From Papaver somniferum (taxonomy: Eukaryota; Streptophyta; Magnoliopsida; Ranunculales; Papaveraceae): a DNA stretch of 64,000 nucleotides. The DNA is taken from positions 88,826,566-88,890,565 of the forward strand of contig NC_039359.1 of assembly GCF_003573695.1 (NCBI RefSeq), written 5' to 3'. Shown here piece by piece: positions 38,110 to 49,863 of this stretch (positions within the stretch are counted from its first letter, which is position 1; the number at the start of each line of letters is the position of its first letter). A program made the translations under genes and the position numbers. The notes beneath the pieces are model-generated. The model was not told the origin of the DNA and did not search any database. It worked only from the letters and a program-made list of their open reading frames with translations.

Positions 38110-39461
38110 TATAACACCCCGTTTTTTTAGCATGGCGCATGCTAAAATATGCGCCATGGCCTGAGATGAAGCTTCATCTAAAGCTTTTGTTGCGTGGTAC
38201 GCGGTAGATTGGCTTAAGGCAAATGTCGCGCCAAAATGGCGCACTATGTTTGGCATTTGTCCAAGGGTCAATGTTACACCATCATGATGCATTAAGCCAG
38301 TTGGGTAGGTGGCCTTGAGCTTGCAGCGTAATCATTGCGCATTAATAAAGTTATTGGCCTAGAGCCAATATCGCACAATCATTGTGCATCAGGACATAGA
38401 GGGCTGGCAGAACGAGTAGTGCACAATCATTGTGCATCAGCCAGAGAGAGATGGCCAAAGGAGTGTTTCTCAATCATTGTGCGAAATTATTATGCATAAT
38501 CATTGAGATGAACAGTGAAGCATGCATGTCATTTTGGTCCCCTAAACATACTTGTAGAAATTCCATTAAGACATATATAGGGAGGGGTATTTGGTTGAAG
38601 GTGCATATGCGAACTATACACCAAGTAAGGTTCATATCTTAGCCGGAAGATTATAAATGATGCCTAAGGCTCATTTATATCTGCGTAGCCTTGCGAAGAA
38701 GGAATTTGATGCTTAGGCATCACCATGCCATGTCGCTGACCCGATGATGCATAACACTTGTACATCTTGACGGAATGGCCTACGGACCAGGCTATTACCA
38801 TTTTTGCGAGGATACGACCTTGCAAACGAGTTGGTTAAGATTATGTCCTTTCGCGGATGAACTACGGTCTGTTCTTGATCCCTTTAGAGTAGGAAAAGGT
38901 ACGAGGCAGCCGCAATGAGTTGTACCATTGTCGGTCCAGCACATTGGCCCCTCATATCATCTATGCCCGGTAGCTCGACGCAAGAGATGATTATGGCCAG
39001 ACTTGATGAGGCTAGTTGCATGCCAGAAAGTGGATGCTCATGTTTCCTATCAAGTCATAAAGAGTTGGTAAGTGAGGTAACGTAGGGAATGACAAGGGGC
39101 TTGGTGCGGCCTACGCCAAAGTCCAAGGCTTATGCCTGGACAAGACTCGACGATGTGACGGTTGTTCATCTAGATAGGAAATTCAGTGATGAATTCCCTA
39201 TGTTGAGGCAAATCCAGTGATGCACGCAATATGCATCAATATTGGCCTTATGGCCTTAAATCCTTTAGCGGAGAAAAGGTGAGTTTTGGAATGGTGTGGA
39301 AGCAAAGTTAGCTGCATCATGCTCCACGAGCATGCTTGCAAGGGAAATTGAACGTGCATTTGCCTAGCTTTGTGGCCCGGATCGTAGATTCATCATGGTG
39401 CATCGGGAGATTACCGCCTGTGGGGAAACGCGCCAAAGGCGTAATTTTCCGGTCCGTCACA
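38110..39461 (+). repeat. LTR 5 of array (1,352 bp)
   Basis: The first dinucleotide is TA instead of TG (TATAACACCCCG), a change shared only with LTR 6. The primer site TTGGTATCAGAGCAAG is intact. Confidence 0.9.
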
Positions 39462-40195
39462 GTTGGTATCAGAGCAAGTTCCGAGAAAACTCTAGGGACT
39501 TGTGCAGAGTGGACTCATTGGCGAGTATTTTCCTTAATGGAAACTTAAAGTTTGAGAGTAGACCAACTTTTGCGCAGAAATAGTTTGTAACTGCTTAGCC
39601 AGTTACTATGGGAATCGAGCTGAGCTTGTTCAAGTACTATGAGTTATCCTAGCCTAAGTGGCACCCCACTTATGAGTGGATATCCGAAAGACCGTCTTGG
39701 ACGGTAGGTAGAAAATGGGACTGATCATCCCCACACGTTGGAAACTGTCCAACGGTGTGCGTTGTCAGGACAGGCTATCATCCCACTTACGAGTGGCAAC
39801 CTGGATAACCTTCAGGGACGGTGGGCAACTGGAAACTATTCCACGCAGTACTGTGCTAAAATATTTTCATTTCGATGACATCTTTAAACTTGTGAACCTT
39901 AGGGATTCCTGGGTGGTAGTATGGGATGCCATCTAGGATACCTGGTCGATATATCCTCTTGGCACTTTCCAATTGCGATTATTGGTATTGTTGTTGACAC
40001 TTTTGAATTTCTGGGCAGGTGGTATGGGACATGTGCTCAGAAGGTCTAAATTTTTTTTCATGACAACTTGAAGAAACCCGTGATTTCTGAGCATCTGGTA
40101 TGGGACTTTTGTTCAGGAAATCCAAACCGAAGAGATTGTCCACAATAGTTTTGGTTTTGAATTTCGGGGACGAAATTCTTTGGAGGAGTGAAGAG

Positions 40196-41539
40196 TATAA
40201 CACCCCGTGTTTTTAGCATGGCGCATGCTAAAAGATGCGCCATGTCCTGAGATGAAGCTTCATCTAAAGCTTCTGTTGCGTTGTACGCGGTAGATTGGCT
40301 TAAGGAAAATGTCGCGCCAAAATTACGCATTATGTTTGGCATTTGGCCAAGGGTCAATGTTACACCATCATGATGCATTAGGCAAGTTGATTAGGTGGCC
40401 TTGAGCTTGCAGCGTAATCATTGCGCGTTACGAAAGTTATTGGCCTAGAGCCAATATCGCACAATAATTGTGCATCAGGACATACATGGCTGGCAGAACG
40501 AGTAGTGCACAATCATTGTGCATCATACAGAGAGGGATGGCCAAAGGAGTGTTGCTCAATCATTGTGCGCAATTATTATGCATAATCATTGCGATGAACA
40601 TTGAAGCAGGCATGTCATTTTGGTCCCCTAAACATACTTGTAGAAATTCCATTAAGACATATATAGGGAGGGGTATTTGGTTGAAGGTGCATATGCGGAC
40701 TATGCACCAAGTAAGGTTCATAGCTTAGCCGGAAGAGTATAAATGATGCCTAAGGCTCATTTATAGCTGCGTAGCCTTGCGAAGAGGACATTTGATGCTT
40801 AGGCATCACCATGCCATGTCGCTGACCCGATGATGCATAACAATTGTACATCTTGACGGAATGGCCTATGGACCAGGCTATTACAATTTTTGCTAGGATA
40901 CGTCCTTGCAAACGAGTTGGTTAAGCTTATATCCTTTCGTGGATGAACTACGGTCTGTTCTTGATCCCTTTAGAGTAGGGAAAGGTACGTGGAAGCCGCA
41001 ATGATTTGTACCATTGCCGGTGCAGCACATTGGCCCCTCATATCATCTATGCTCGGTAGCTCGACGTAAGAGATGATTGTGGCCAGACTTGATGAGGCTA
41101 GTTGCATGCCAGAAAGTGGATGCTCATACTTCCTATCAAGTCATAAAGAGTTGGTAAGTGAGTAACGTAGGGAATGGCAAGGGGCTTGGTGCGGCCTACG
41201 CCAAAGTCCAAGGCTTATGCCTGGACAAGACTCGACGACATGACGGTTGGTCAGCTGGATAGGAAATTCAGTGATGAATTCCCTACGTTGAGGCGAAGCC
41301 AGACATGCACGCAATATGAATCAACATTGGACTTAAATCCTTTAACGGACAAACGGTAAATTTTGGAACAGTGTGGAAGCTAAGTTAGCTGCATCATGCT
41401 CCACGAGCATGCTTGCAAGGGAAACTGAACGTTCATTTTCCTAGCTGTGAGGCCCGGATCGTAGCTTCATCATGGCGCATCGGGGAGATTACGTCTTGCG
41501 GGGCAACGCGCCAAAGGCGTAAATTTCCGGTCCGTCACA
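40196..41539 (+). repeat. LTR 6 of array (1,344 bp)
   Basis: It starts TATAACACCCCG like LTR 5 and ends GTCACA. Only 129 bp of internal sequence follow before the array breaks off at GTTTGTAA. Confidence 0.9.
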
Positions 41540-41668
41540 GTTGGTATCCAAGCAAGTTCTGAAAAAACTCTAGGGACTTGATCGGAGTGGACTCATTGGC
41601 GAGTATTTTCCTTAATGAAAACTTAAAGTTGGAGAGTAGGCCAACTTTTGCGCAGAAATAGTTTGTAA

Positions 41669-42315
41669 TCGAACATAGACTTAAGGAGAGTTCGGCAAGT
41701 ACAGACAACCGAACTTAATACCCAACCAAAACGAACATTACTCTGTACGCCCGAGCATACAAATTCGGCTACTTGTTATGGAAATCAGATAGCCGGAAAA
41801 AAAAAATCCATTAAGGTTAAGTTCGACTATGTTCTTCAGAATCAGCAACCGAACTACATTTGCAGAAAAGTTTGGTTACTTGTTCCTCAGATCTAGTAGC
41901 CGAACGTGTTTGACCCAGCTATAAAAGGTTTAATTTTCAGGAATTTTTGGGCAATCCAACCAACCAAAACTAAATTCTAAGCATACCTTAGTATCCAGAA
42001 CATCATCCTCTTCGTCTCTCTTCAACAATTTAACCAACTCAAAAAAAAATAATCAAAGTTCTTCCAAAACTCTTCTCCTTCTTTGTCTCTCTTCAACTCT
42101 AATTATAAAAAAACACTAATGATAATTTAAAATCTAACTCACTAATCTAATTTAAAACGAACAATTAATTAATTTAACTTAATCATTAGGTTAACTAATT
42201 AGGAAAAGGCACTTTGGCCATTATTCAAAATACCTAGATAAGGGGTGTCGCAAATTACTTCGAAATGACCTAGTCAAATTTTAAGAATAATTTCCCACGC
42301 ACAAAAAATGCTTGT
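41669..42315 (+). mobile_element. diverged fragment of the AACCGAAC-rich TIR element
   Basis: It matches the right half of the elements at 235, 12,461 and 25,550: AACCGAACTACATTTGCAGA, the TAAGCATACCT phrase, GATAAGGGGTGTC near 42,236, and an end resembling the TIR (CACAAAAAATGCTT). It is older than the copies in the tandem block. Its left end is missing where it meets the LTR array. Confidence 0.6.
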
Positions 42316-42826
42316 ATTTTATTTTATTTTTGACGTCTTTCTGGTGATCTGTTAATTGTTAATGTTGTTTGATGGTGACATTGACAAGTTGGGATGAAAA
42401 AATCAAGGAATAGCCACACCCACGGAGAGAAGTCGGAATTATATTCATCTCCGACACTCAAAGTATATATATGGGTAAATATCTTAAGAAATAGGCCCAA
42501 AAGTAAGCCTTAGAGTTGAACTGCATCCTGAAAAACAAATAAAGAGTAAACCCTCATTGTTGAAATAGTTACAAACAATATCACAATTTTGTTTTTAGTA
42601 CTATTACTGTCCAGTGAGGAAATTGAAATAGACACATGAACTCACTAGATAAATCACAACAATCAGAAAACTGAATAATCACAGATAAAATGCTGACCAA
42701 CGCACACAGGACACCAGGAATAGAATGACACAAGCAAGAAATTTTGTTGTTAATCCTCCCATAAACTTTACTGTTTTTCGGATTTTAACACTTCAGGCCA
42801 GCTTCATAATTTGATTCCAAATGAAC
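42316..42826. other. 3' flank of the reductase relic
   Basis: Non-coding, AT-rich sequence lies downstream of the minus-strand gene. No recognisable element is seen. Confidence 0.5.
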
Positions 42827-44279
42827 TCATAACTTGCTCTTGTATCCTCCTACATGTGGCTTAACAACATACTTCATGACCCCAGGAATATGAACATTCT
42901 TTATGTAATCTTTCCAATCTATTCGTTTTGGATCGAAATCAAATAATTCTGCCTCACCGGTTACGTAGTAAGCTTTGGTCCATATTCTCAAATCATCAGT
43001 CGCTGAACAATCGCAACTACATGCCACAAAATTCAGAGATTACTTTAAGACCAATTGATGTGCAATATCATGCATTTCGTGTTTAAGTATCTATATAGCC
43101 ATCTCCAACCATCCGGCATGGATCATGGATGTGCCAAATTGAACTTTTTATTCCTCAAAATATGCTGTCAATGTTAACTAACCTTCTTTGGCACCACAAA
43201 ATTGGTATGGATGTGCTCTCGAAAGCTAGTCATGGTGGGAAAGAAAACAGGCTTAACAATTTCACTACTGTCACCATTCCTCCAAGGATTCTCACGAAAG
43301 TAATCATAAGCAAAACTTAACAGCTTAATGATGCTCGTCTGCTCTTTGTGCGTAGAGATGCTGATATGATAGACATAGCGATCCTTATCACCAGAAAAAA
43401 TATTATTATTAGAGTGATTCACCATCGCGGCTATTATAGCATTCACCACCATATCTCCTGGGATCTGGTTCATCAAGCCATAGTTAAGAATTATATACAT
43501 TTAGTAATTTGATTGTGCATGTAAGTCCAAGAGAGTTGGGATTAACTTACTATATTGAAGAACGACTCATTGTCCCCAAGAAAACAAGGTAACATCCCTA
43601 TTCCAAGACTAATTACCATGGGGTCAAGCGATCTACAAATTAAGCCAATAAAACAATAAATAGTTAAACATCATCTGTTAATTGAATTAGCCCGGGCGAG
43701 GGCCATTTATCCTTTAGATTTAAAGTTAACTTTTTGGAGGAGTTGATCAGTTGACATACTTGAAGCCTTCGGTCCATCCAGGAAATGGTTCACTGTAAGT
43801 ACTAGTAACAATTGTAGGCCTTACGATAACAACAGGAAGATTTCCTTTCAAGTGATCAATTGTTATCTCTCCCATTCCCTTTGTGAACGCATATGTGATT
43901 AGCCATCCATATAGTTTAGCTCTCTTCACAACACCAGGAAAACAACAACAAGAAAAAAAGTCTTAATAGTATAAAAAGGTTTTCGTGCACCATACCGACG
44001 AAACCCTTGCTAACCTTTTTAGTCCAAGTTTTTTCATTACAGCAGTTTGTTGATTCTTTGAAACTTGTTTGGCTTCGAGTTCATCCAATGTTCTTTGCAC
44101 CAACTTCTTCTCTTCTTCAATTATGTCAACATATTTTGAGGTTTTCGTCCAAAATTGACTTAGTGGTTTTTCTCGGGTAGATGCCGAAGCTGATGATCAT
44201 CCACATATATATATTCATTAAAAAATAAAGGGAAATACATGCACATACCAATCCGGATTTGGTTGCATGCATACGATAA

Positions 44280-44720
44280 CAGTGATATTTACAGCACAAA
44301 ATTGGTTAAAAGACCAAAATCAATAATTCCAGGGTAAACAGTTTCATCCTACCCATTTTCAAATACTTTTTCTTATTTTTAATTTACATCAGGATGCATC
44401 CAGTTTCATCCTCGCTATTTTTTAAGTTTAAGCCAGTATGAATCCAGTTTCATCCTTGCTATTTTTCTTGTGTCAATTTTACCCATACTAATTTTTACTC
44501 GTCCATCAGAACCATATTTTAAAAATATTTGGACAAATGACCCAATTTCCGTATTTACAAGTATATACAGTAGAATAATTGTATAACCTTATATCAATGG
44601 GTTTGAATATATTGTTGACTGCTGCAGTGCTAGATGAACCAGGCAGAAATCGGGATACCTATATTGAGCGGAAAATGGGTCATATGACCAAAACTCATAA
44701 AGTATGGGAGTAATGGACCA
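44280..44720. repeat. intronic repeat in FAR intron 4
   Basis: Two similar segments, with GCATCCAGTTTCATCCTCGC and GAATCCAGTTTCATCCTTGC, lie about 60 bp apart. They are flanked by phrases on losing and regaining pairing (AAAGACCAAAATCAATAATT and GGGTCATATGACCAAAACTC). It looks like a small dispersed element, but its boundaries were not resolved. Confidence 0.4.
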
Positions 44721-45532
44721 ACAAACTATGGATCTTGGTGAAAAAAACATAAAATAATTTAGTCATATATACCCTTTATTTTAAATTTTATTCTTTGTCA
44801 CATCTTTTCTCTCTCACATTTATGTTCTCTCCAATTTAAAATTAATCACCAGAAAGATCTTAATCACGAGAAAGATGTTAACCAAAAAATTGTATATTGA
44901 GTCTTGCATTTTGTGTCGGGATTCACTTTGTTGTACGAGATAAAATGGGGATGGTTTTACTTATATATACGCACTCTATAAAAACCTTACCCGTAGATGC
45001 ATGGAGTATCATCTCTAGCTTCTCACACTTTTTTTGCCAACTCCATAACATGCTTAGGTCCTGTTGTATTCACAGCCAATGCCACATCGTATCTAACAAA
45101 AATTTACAATTATTGGGTATTAGGCCAATTTTCTTTTATATATTTTTCAACAAAAAAAAAAAAATAGTATCGTTGAAGAGTCAGCACGATATTCACACTG
45201 CCTAGTCCAAAAACAATACCTTTCTTCAAAATTTGTAGTTGCAGCAAAATTGGCAACAATATCGATTTCTTTATGCATTTTCTTTTCCACTTCAGAGTCT
45301 TTTATTCCCAAGTTCTCTAAACTAACATCCCCAAAGACAGGCGTCACCTTTTCGGATATAAACGAATCAAATCCAAGACCATGCTTTTTTCTCAACAGTC
45401 TAAATACTTCCTTCCCTGTCACCTATACATGAAATCGTTAACACTGAGTTAGTCCATAATATCGCGAATGAGATCTTGTTTCGACTCGATCTTTACAAAC
45501 TACATTACGAACAAAATTAATGGAGACTTTCA

Positions 45533-46390
45533 TGTTGTGAACACACAAACCACGAAGGGATCCGAATGCTCACAATCAATCATCATCATCTAAAGAGATT
45601 TGTGATGATGATATCCTAGTGTTGATTCATTGGCTCAAAACCTTCGGGTTTATCATAGCCTCATCTCACAACTCCATGCGAGGCGTTTGCGCACGGGATA
45701 TAAGTACAAGCAAAGAAAGCAAAACGTATAAGTAAAGATCCATGGGGCTAAATAAATATAAAGTGCTGAAATGTAAACAAGACCAAGGTTTACGTGGTTC
45801 AGCACTAAGGCCTACGTCCACGGGGTTTGTTGTTTTACTATATTCTTCACGGTTACACGAATAGTCGAATGACTTTTGGGTTTACATGTTTCTCTCTTCT
45901 AAATGATTAACTTACACTTGCAATCTCTCTCTCTCTCTCCTTCCCTTCCTGATTTTTCCGATCCCCTTTCCTCTTGGTGGAGACGGGGTATTTATAAGGT
46001 TAGAATGTGGGACCCATCTCTGAAGACCGTTGGAACCTTATCTTCTTGTGTCCTTGCGTCTATCACGCAGAGGTATGCGTTTGCCCCTTGATCCCGCAGA
46101 GGCATCCTCGCTCGTTCCACAGGTTGATCGACACGTACACTGCTCAGAGTGTTTAATGTGGGTAGTTGAGGGGTCTGCTCGTGTCAGACAAGTGTCTTCT
46201 GCCCCTGTCATGTCCGTGTCAGCTAACTTTCTCTCCACCGTTGATCTTAGCTTCTTTTTTTGGGATGAGATAAAGTAACTCCTCGGGGTTTATTTGGTGT
46301 TTCGTAGCGCATCATGTTTTGATGTTTTGGCCTGCATGCTTTCCACGTATCTTTTTATATACACGTGTCTGATAGTGAGATATATGTGTA
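45533..46390 (+). mobile_element. probable solo LTR in FAR intron 2
   Basis: The stretch begins near TGTTGTGAACACACAAACC and includes GTTTACGTGGTTCAGCACTA followed by CCTACGTCCACGGGG, a phrase seen in many plant LTRs, then a (CT)n tract at 45,925-45,940. No coding sequence is present. The right end and a target duplication could not be fixed. If correct, it lengthened the intron between exons 2 and 3. Confidence 0.45.
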
Positions 46391-46844
46391 CACACATGTT
46401 TTAAGTAATAAATTATATGTGTATTTCCACCAATTTGTGGCATAATGTCAATATATTAATGTAATAATCATGTAAATGGCAGTGCTGATTGAGTCGTATA
46501 TGCATGCACGTACGTACATCCTTATGAAGACGCTGAGTAGGGGACGACGCATCAGCAGGTCTAAAAAGAAGATAGAGTTGTTTCACATTTGGCTGAACTC
46601 TAAGTAACTTCTCCACAAACACTGCAAAAAGTTCGAACGAAGTTTAATATAAGAAGGATATGTTTGATCGAGAAACAAAAAAGATACGCAATTAGAAAAA
46701 AAATCACTAAGCTTGTATGTTGCATTACATTTCGACAAAAACCCAGTAGAACCAGTGACAAGGATGCTCTTGTTTTCAAAAGATTGAATCATTCCATTCG
46801 ATTCCATTGCTTATTTTTATGAGTTAACCCGAAAGTACGAGACT

Positions 46845-46852
46845 CTATATAC
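46845..46852 (-). promoter_or_regulatory. possible TATA box of the FAR relic
   Basis: On the minus strand GTATATAGAG lies about 40 bp upstream of the ATG at 46,807. The spacing leaves a very short leader, so the assignment is tentative. Confidence 0.3.
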
Positions 46853-46924
46853 ACTGTAAAGCTTCAGAGCTATAACAAAATGAGAGAAAGTTCCAGGCAC
46901 ATTTATATATGTCATTGATGACAA

Positions 46925-47290
46925 GGTTGTTGCACCTGTACCTTTACTTGTTTTAGGTTTGTGGCGGAGCCAGCCTAAGATCATGAAGATGTCAAAGACT
47001 AGTTGTTGGATAAAGATCAGTGCAGCTGGATAATGATCATGAAGATGTTGCACCTGTACCTTTACTTGGCGGAGCCAGTCTTGTCTTGTGCTAGTTGTTG
47101 CACCTGTACCTTTACTTGGCTTGTTATCAAAGAGTTAACAAGCCACTTTCTTTCATTTATTTAAGTTCGTCATCTGATTAAACTTGGTAGAATGGTATCA
47201 TTAAAAGATCCTGGGGGAGTGATAAAAGATCAGTGCAGCTGGATAAAGATCATGAAGATATTAAGAAAGATCTCCGAATGGCTAGATAAA
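46925..47290. repeat. short direct repeats upstream of FAR
   Basis: GTTGCACCTGTACCTTTACT occurs three times (near 46,930, 47,047 and 47,095). AGATCAGTGCAGCTGGATAA occurs near 47,015 and 47,228, each followed by a GATCATGAAGAT word. The local duplication is recent because the copies are nearly identical. Confidence 0.7.
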
Positions 47291-47763
47291 GATTCTGAGA
47301 AGCTAGAATTCGAGAGAAATGTCTTTGCTGGTAAATTAGAATATGCCCTCGTTTAACAGATTTTTTATTTTAATTTAACGGGTTAATTAAATTGTTTTAT
47401 GCTTTAAAAAAATAAAACCAGCGTATACAGATATAAGATGGCTGGAGCTATTTATGACATCCCTCCCACGAACAATTTTTGAGTGATAGACTCTCTCTAA
47501 TGCATGACATCCCTCCCACCTCCCACAGGATCACTATCTCTTTTCATATATCGGTCGATACTAATCCCGATCAGTTTCTTACATAGGCACACAGCTGTGC
47601 AACCAACTTTCTCTTCTTTAGTTGGGTTTTTCTGGTTGTCACACTTAGTGCAACTCCTATGAAGAGCAAAAACGTCCATGTGTTTGTGATGGTCCATAAA
47701 ATATGGACTAAAAATTTGCTACTATGCAAATTTTTATCATCCAAAAAACTACAAGTCTAGATC
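47291..47763. other. unassigned spacer
   Basis: AT-rich, non-coding sequence. CATGACATCCCTCCCAC occurs twice (about 47,455 and 47,505). Confidence 0.4.
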
Positions 47764-47775
47764 GGACCCTTCAAA

Positions 47776-48044
47776 GAAGAGAAAGTTGGTTGCAAGCTGT
47801 CTAGATGTAGTTAGCAGATTGTCGAAGTAGTTTTTCTAGTAGTAATGGATGTATTCTTGTATATATTAGGCGTGAAAAGAATAAATTTGCAGACCGATTT
47901 GCACATTGGGCTAGGAAGTTGTGTATTAAAGATGTTTGGTGTTCTTTTCCTCCTCTTTTGAAAAAATTGTGGAATCTTGTAAGTCCCTTCTTTGTTAAAT
48001 GAAATGGTTGTTTCTCAGGAAAAAAAAAAGCAAAAGAAAAGATA
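47776..48044 (+). mobile_element. 5'-truncated LINE tail, 269 bp
   Basis: It encodes the RNase H C-terminal signature (YIRREKNKFADRFAHWARKL) followed by a stop and an A-rich tail. The 12-bp duplication GGACCCTTCAAA is present on both sides (47,764-47,775 and 48,045-48,056). This is the expected product of target-primed reverse transcription that ended early. Two stop codons interrupt the upstream part of the frame. Confidence 0.88.
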
Positions 48045-48056
48045 GGACCCTTCAAA

Positions 48057-48461
48057 TATACGGTGGTTATAACGGATAGTCCATCGGGTCATTAGATAAC
48101 TGGATATAAACTTTTTCTTTTCGTTTTTCAATCCCATTCGGTTTTTCAATTACCGGATGTGCTTTTTCTTTTTTAAATTAAAACATTGATCGGCCACTTA
48201 TATAACTGGCGGGATTGGTGTATACCCAGATTAATTGGGATATTCAAATTTTAAGTGGACTCAGATGAAGGGCTAAGGGGGTGTTAAAAGGGTGAAGTTA
48301 CTAAACTACTCTTACAATTATAATTAAAACTTCAACTAACTCATATTCTCATTTTCATTTCATTTCCCCTCTTCTCCTCTACAAGACCCCCCCACCCTCC
48401 CATCAAAAACCTTTGACAACTCGTCGATTCGAAATTTCATCGTCGATTAATCTTCAAACAT
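48057..48461. other. non-coding leader-like stretch
   Basis: From about 48,270 the sequence resembles the early part of the TIR elements (TTATAATTAAAACTTCAACT, then CGTCGATTCGAAATTTCATC). It precedes a short coding-like segment, but no TIR was found. Confidence 0.35.
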
Positions 48462-48612
48462 GATGTCGCATGTCAAACAAACTTATAGAGGACCTAGTAC
48501 TGATGACCCTGCCATTGAAAATCTATTCAATATAAACGAAAGAAAAAACTAGTTGACGAAAAAGAAATCTCTAAAACTGCTGAAATCGAAGAAATTGCGA
48601 GATTGAGAAAGT
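48462..48612 (+). pseudogene. short coding-like exon, charged helix
   Basis: From ATGATGTCGCATGTC the frame runs for about 27 codons. A one-base shift near 48,535 then opens a lysine/glutamate-rich segment (VDEKEISKTAEIEEIARLRK) that ends at a GTAAGT splice donor. It may be the first exon of a transposon gene whose body is interrupted by the LTR fragment downstream. I do not recognise the family. Confidence 0.35.
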
Positions 48613-48900
48613 AAGTGATTACAAAAACTCATTCAAGTACTTCATTTTTTTATTTGCATGTCCAATTAGGTCAAAAAATTCAAATTCTGAAACTGTAATT
48701 ATGTAGTTGTTAAGATTGTTGTTCGCCTACCCTAACGACTTTTCATGTTTATTAATAGTCGTTGTCTTCCTAGAAGTGACATTTATAGGGTCGTCACGAT
48801 ATTCCACCTAGCACCTTGACGACGAAAAATGTTGTACTACTAGTTGGTAACATTTGAAGTTCATAACCTGCCGACTAATGCTGTGAAAAACTAGTTTTTC
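48613..48900. other. unassigned intron-like spacer
   Basis: No gene or element is recognised. Confidence 0.4.
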
Positions 48901-48929
48901 CTGTGTTCCATATTAGCCGGCATGATATT

Positions 48930-49808
48930 TAAATAACATAAGTAAAGATCGGTTACACTAATTACAAGGATCGATTTCACATACTCATGATCGGTCAAAC
49001 CAATTATTATTAGGATCAGTTACACCAACTACTAGGATCGGTCATACCAATTACAAGGATCGATCATACCATCACATAGTGATTACGTAGAATCCGTTAC
49101 ACCAATTAATAAAAACCAGTCATACCAAATCATAATTCAGGCATTGTGATTAGTTATACCAAGATACATAACATAAGTTAAGATCGGTTATTTCACACAT
49201 ATTGGTCATCCAAAGATTTGCAATGAATAGCCGGACCAATAAGCCTAATGATTTCCATTTCGATCGATTCATAAAACAAGTTCATGAATGTACTTCCTTT
49301 AAAAAAATGTAAAACATTGTTTCCTAGGATGAAATCTTTACCATAACCCATTCACATAATCATAACAATACATACAAGATTATGCCGATGTCATATCTAC
49401 GAAGTTCAAAAGATAAGCGTTATACTTCGTAGTCTAATTCCCTAATATTATGATCATGTCACATCACTAGAGTATTATACAATATTACAGTATATACATC
49501 TTCGCAATTATGTTTTCAATATAGCACGACTTGAAAGATACGTTAGGAATGAAACATTTCAAGTCAATATCACAAACATCAAGTGGAAGGATGATGTCGT
49601 CATTGTAGTTCGCTACTTCTTCACATTCTTCAGGTCTTCGGAGTAATACTTGTATGTCTCAACATTCCTAGACTTTCTAGTCTAACCTAAACGAAGTTGA
49701 CTCTAGTATTTAATCAAGCGACTTTAGATGAGTTTTGACACACTAAAATATGACAACCAAACTTGACATACCAACGCTTAGTGTGTTCAACCGAGCTATG
49801 ATGCAACA
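48930..49808 (-). mobile_element. LTR fragment related to the block's long LTR
   Basis: The minus strand begins at 49,808 with TGTTGCATCATAGCTCGGTT and matches 2,898-3,460 of copy 1: GTTGGTATGTCAAGTTTGGT, CATCATCCTTCCACTTGA and ATATTGAAAACA words in the same order. At 48,950-49,130 there are about six GGATCGGTCATACCAATTAC-like repeats of roughly 30 bp. The inner end is not resolved. Confidence 0.65.
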
Positions 49809-49863
49809 CAATGTGGATTCCGGTAACGAATACTTGAAGAGATAACTGAACGATATGTATTAG

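Larger units (their letters stand above)
29720..41668 (+). mobile_element. tandem array of a non-autonomous Ty3/gypsy-like LTR element (6 LTRs)
   Basis: Six LTRs alternate with about 0.73-kb internal segments: LTR starts at 29,720, 31,862, 33,954, 36,030, 38,110 and 40,196, a period of 2,076-2,142 bp. Each LTR begins TGTAACACCCCGTG (or TA) and ends CCGTCACA. The internal part opens with TTGGTATCAGAGCAAG, an initiator tRNA-Met primer site, and closes with the purine-rich TTCGGGGACGAAATTC...GGGGTGAAGAGTG typical of plant gypsy elements. No Gag or Pol frame exists. The sixth internal segment stops at 41,668 after only 129 bp, so the right-hand LTR is missing. Neighbouring units share private variants, pointing to unequal recombination within the array. 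Confidence 0.92.
42827..46807 (-). pseudogene. fatty acyl-CoA reductase (FAR), nine-exon relic
   Basis: Family role: NADPH-dependent reduction of fatty acyl-CoA or acyl-ACP to primary fatty alcohols for cuticular wax, suberin or pollen wall. Exons on the minus strand: 46,807-46,729; 46,621-46,518; 45,422-45,220; 45,092-44,991; 44,189-44,015; 43,921-43,760; 43,632-43,551; 43,464-43,183; about 43,002-42,827. Introns are GT-AG. Visible motifs are the Rossmann VTGSTGFL (residues 17-24), FVEKLLRVQPNVKQLYLL, ANFAATTNFEER, the catalytic YAFTK, VIVRPTIVTS, GDMVVNAI, and the C-terminal IDWKDYIKNVHIPGV. Lesions: a run of seven A in exon 4 (45,029-45,035) adds one base and leads to a stop. Exon 5 lacks the usual YVxG-containing stretch after HAST. 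Exons 8 and 9 join out of phase, with several dozen FAR_C residues missing. A young pseudogene is most likely; a sequencing error in the A run would not explain the missing exon. Confidence 0.85.

Noticed and set aside
29720..41668. CRISPR-like regular repeats
   Set aside because: Units are 2.1 kb with LTR, primer-site and purine-tract structure; nothing resembles repeat-spacer organisation, and the genome is a plant's.
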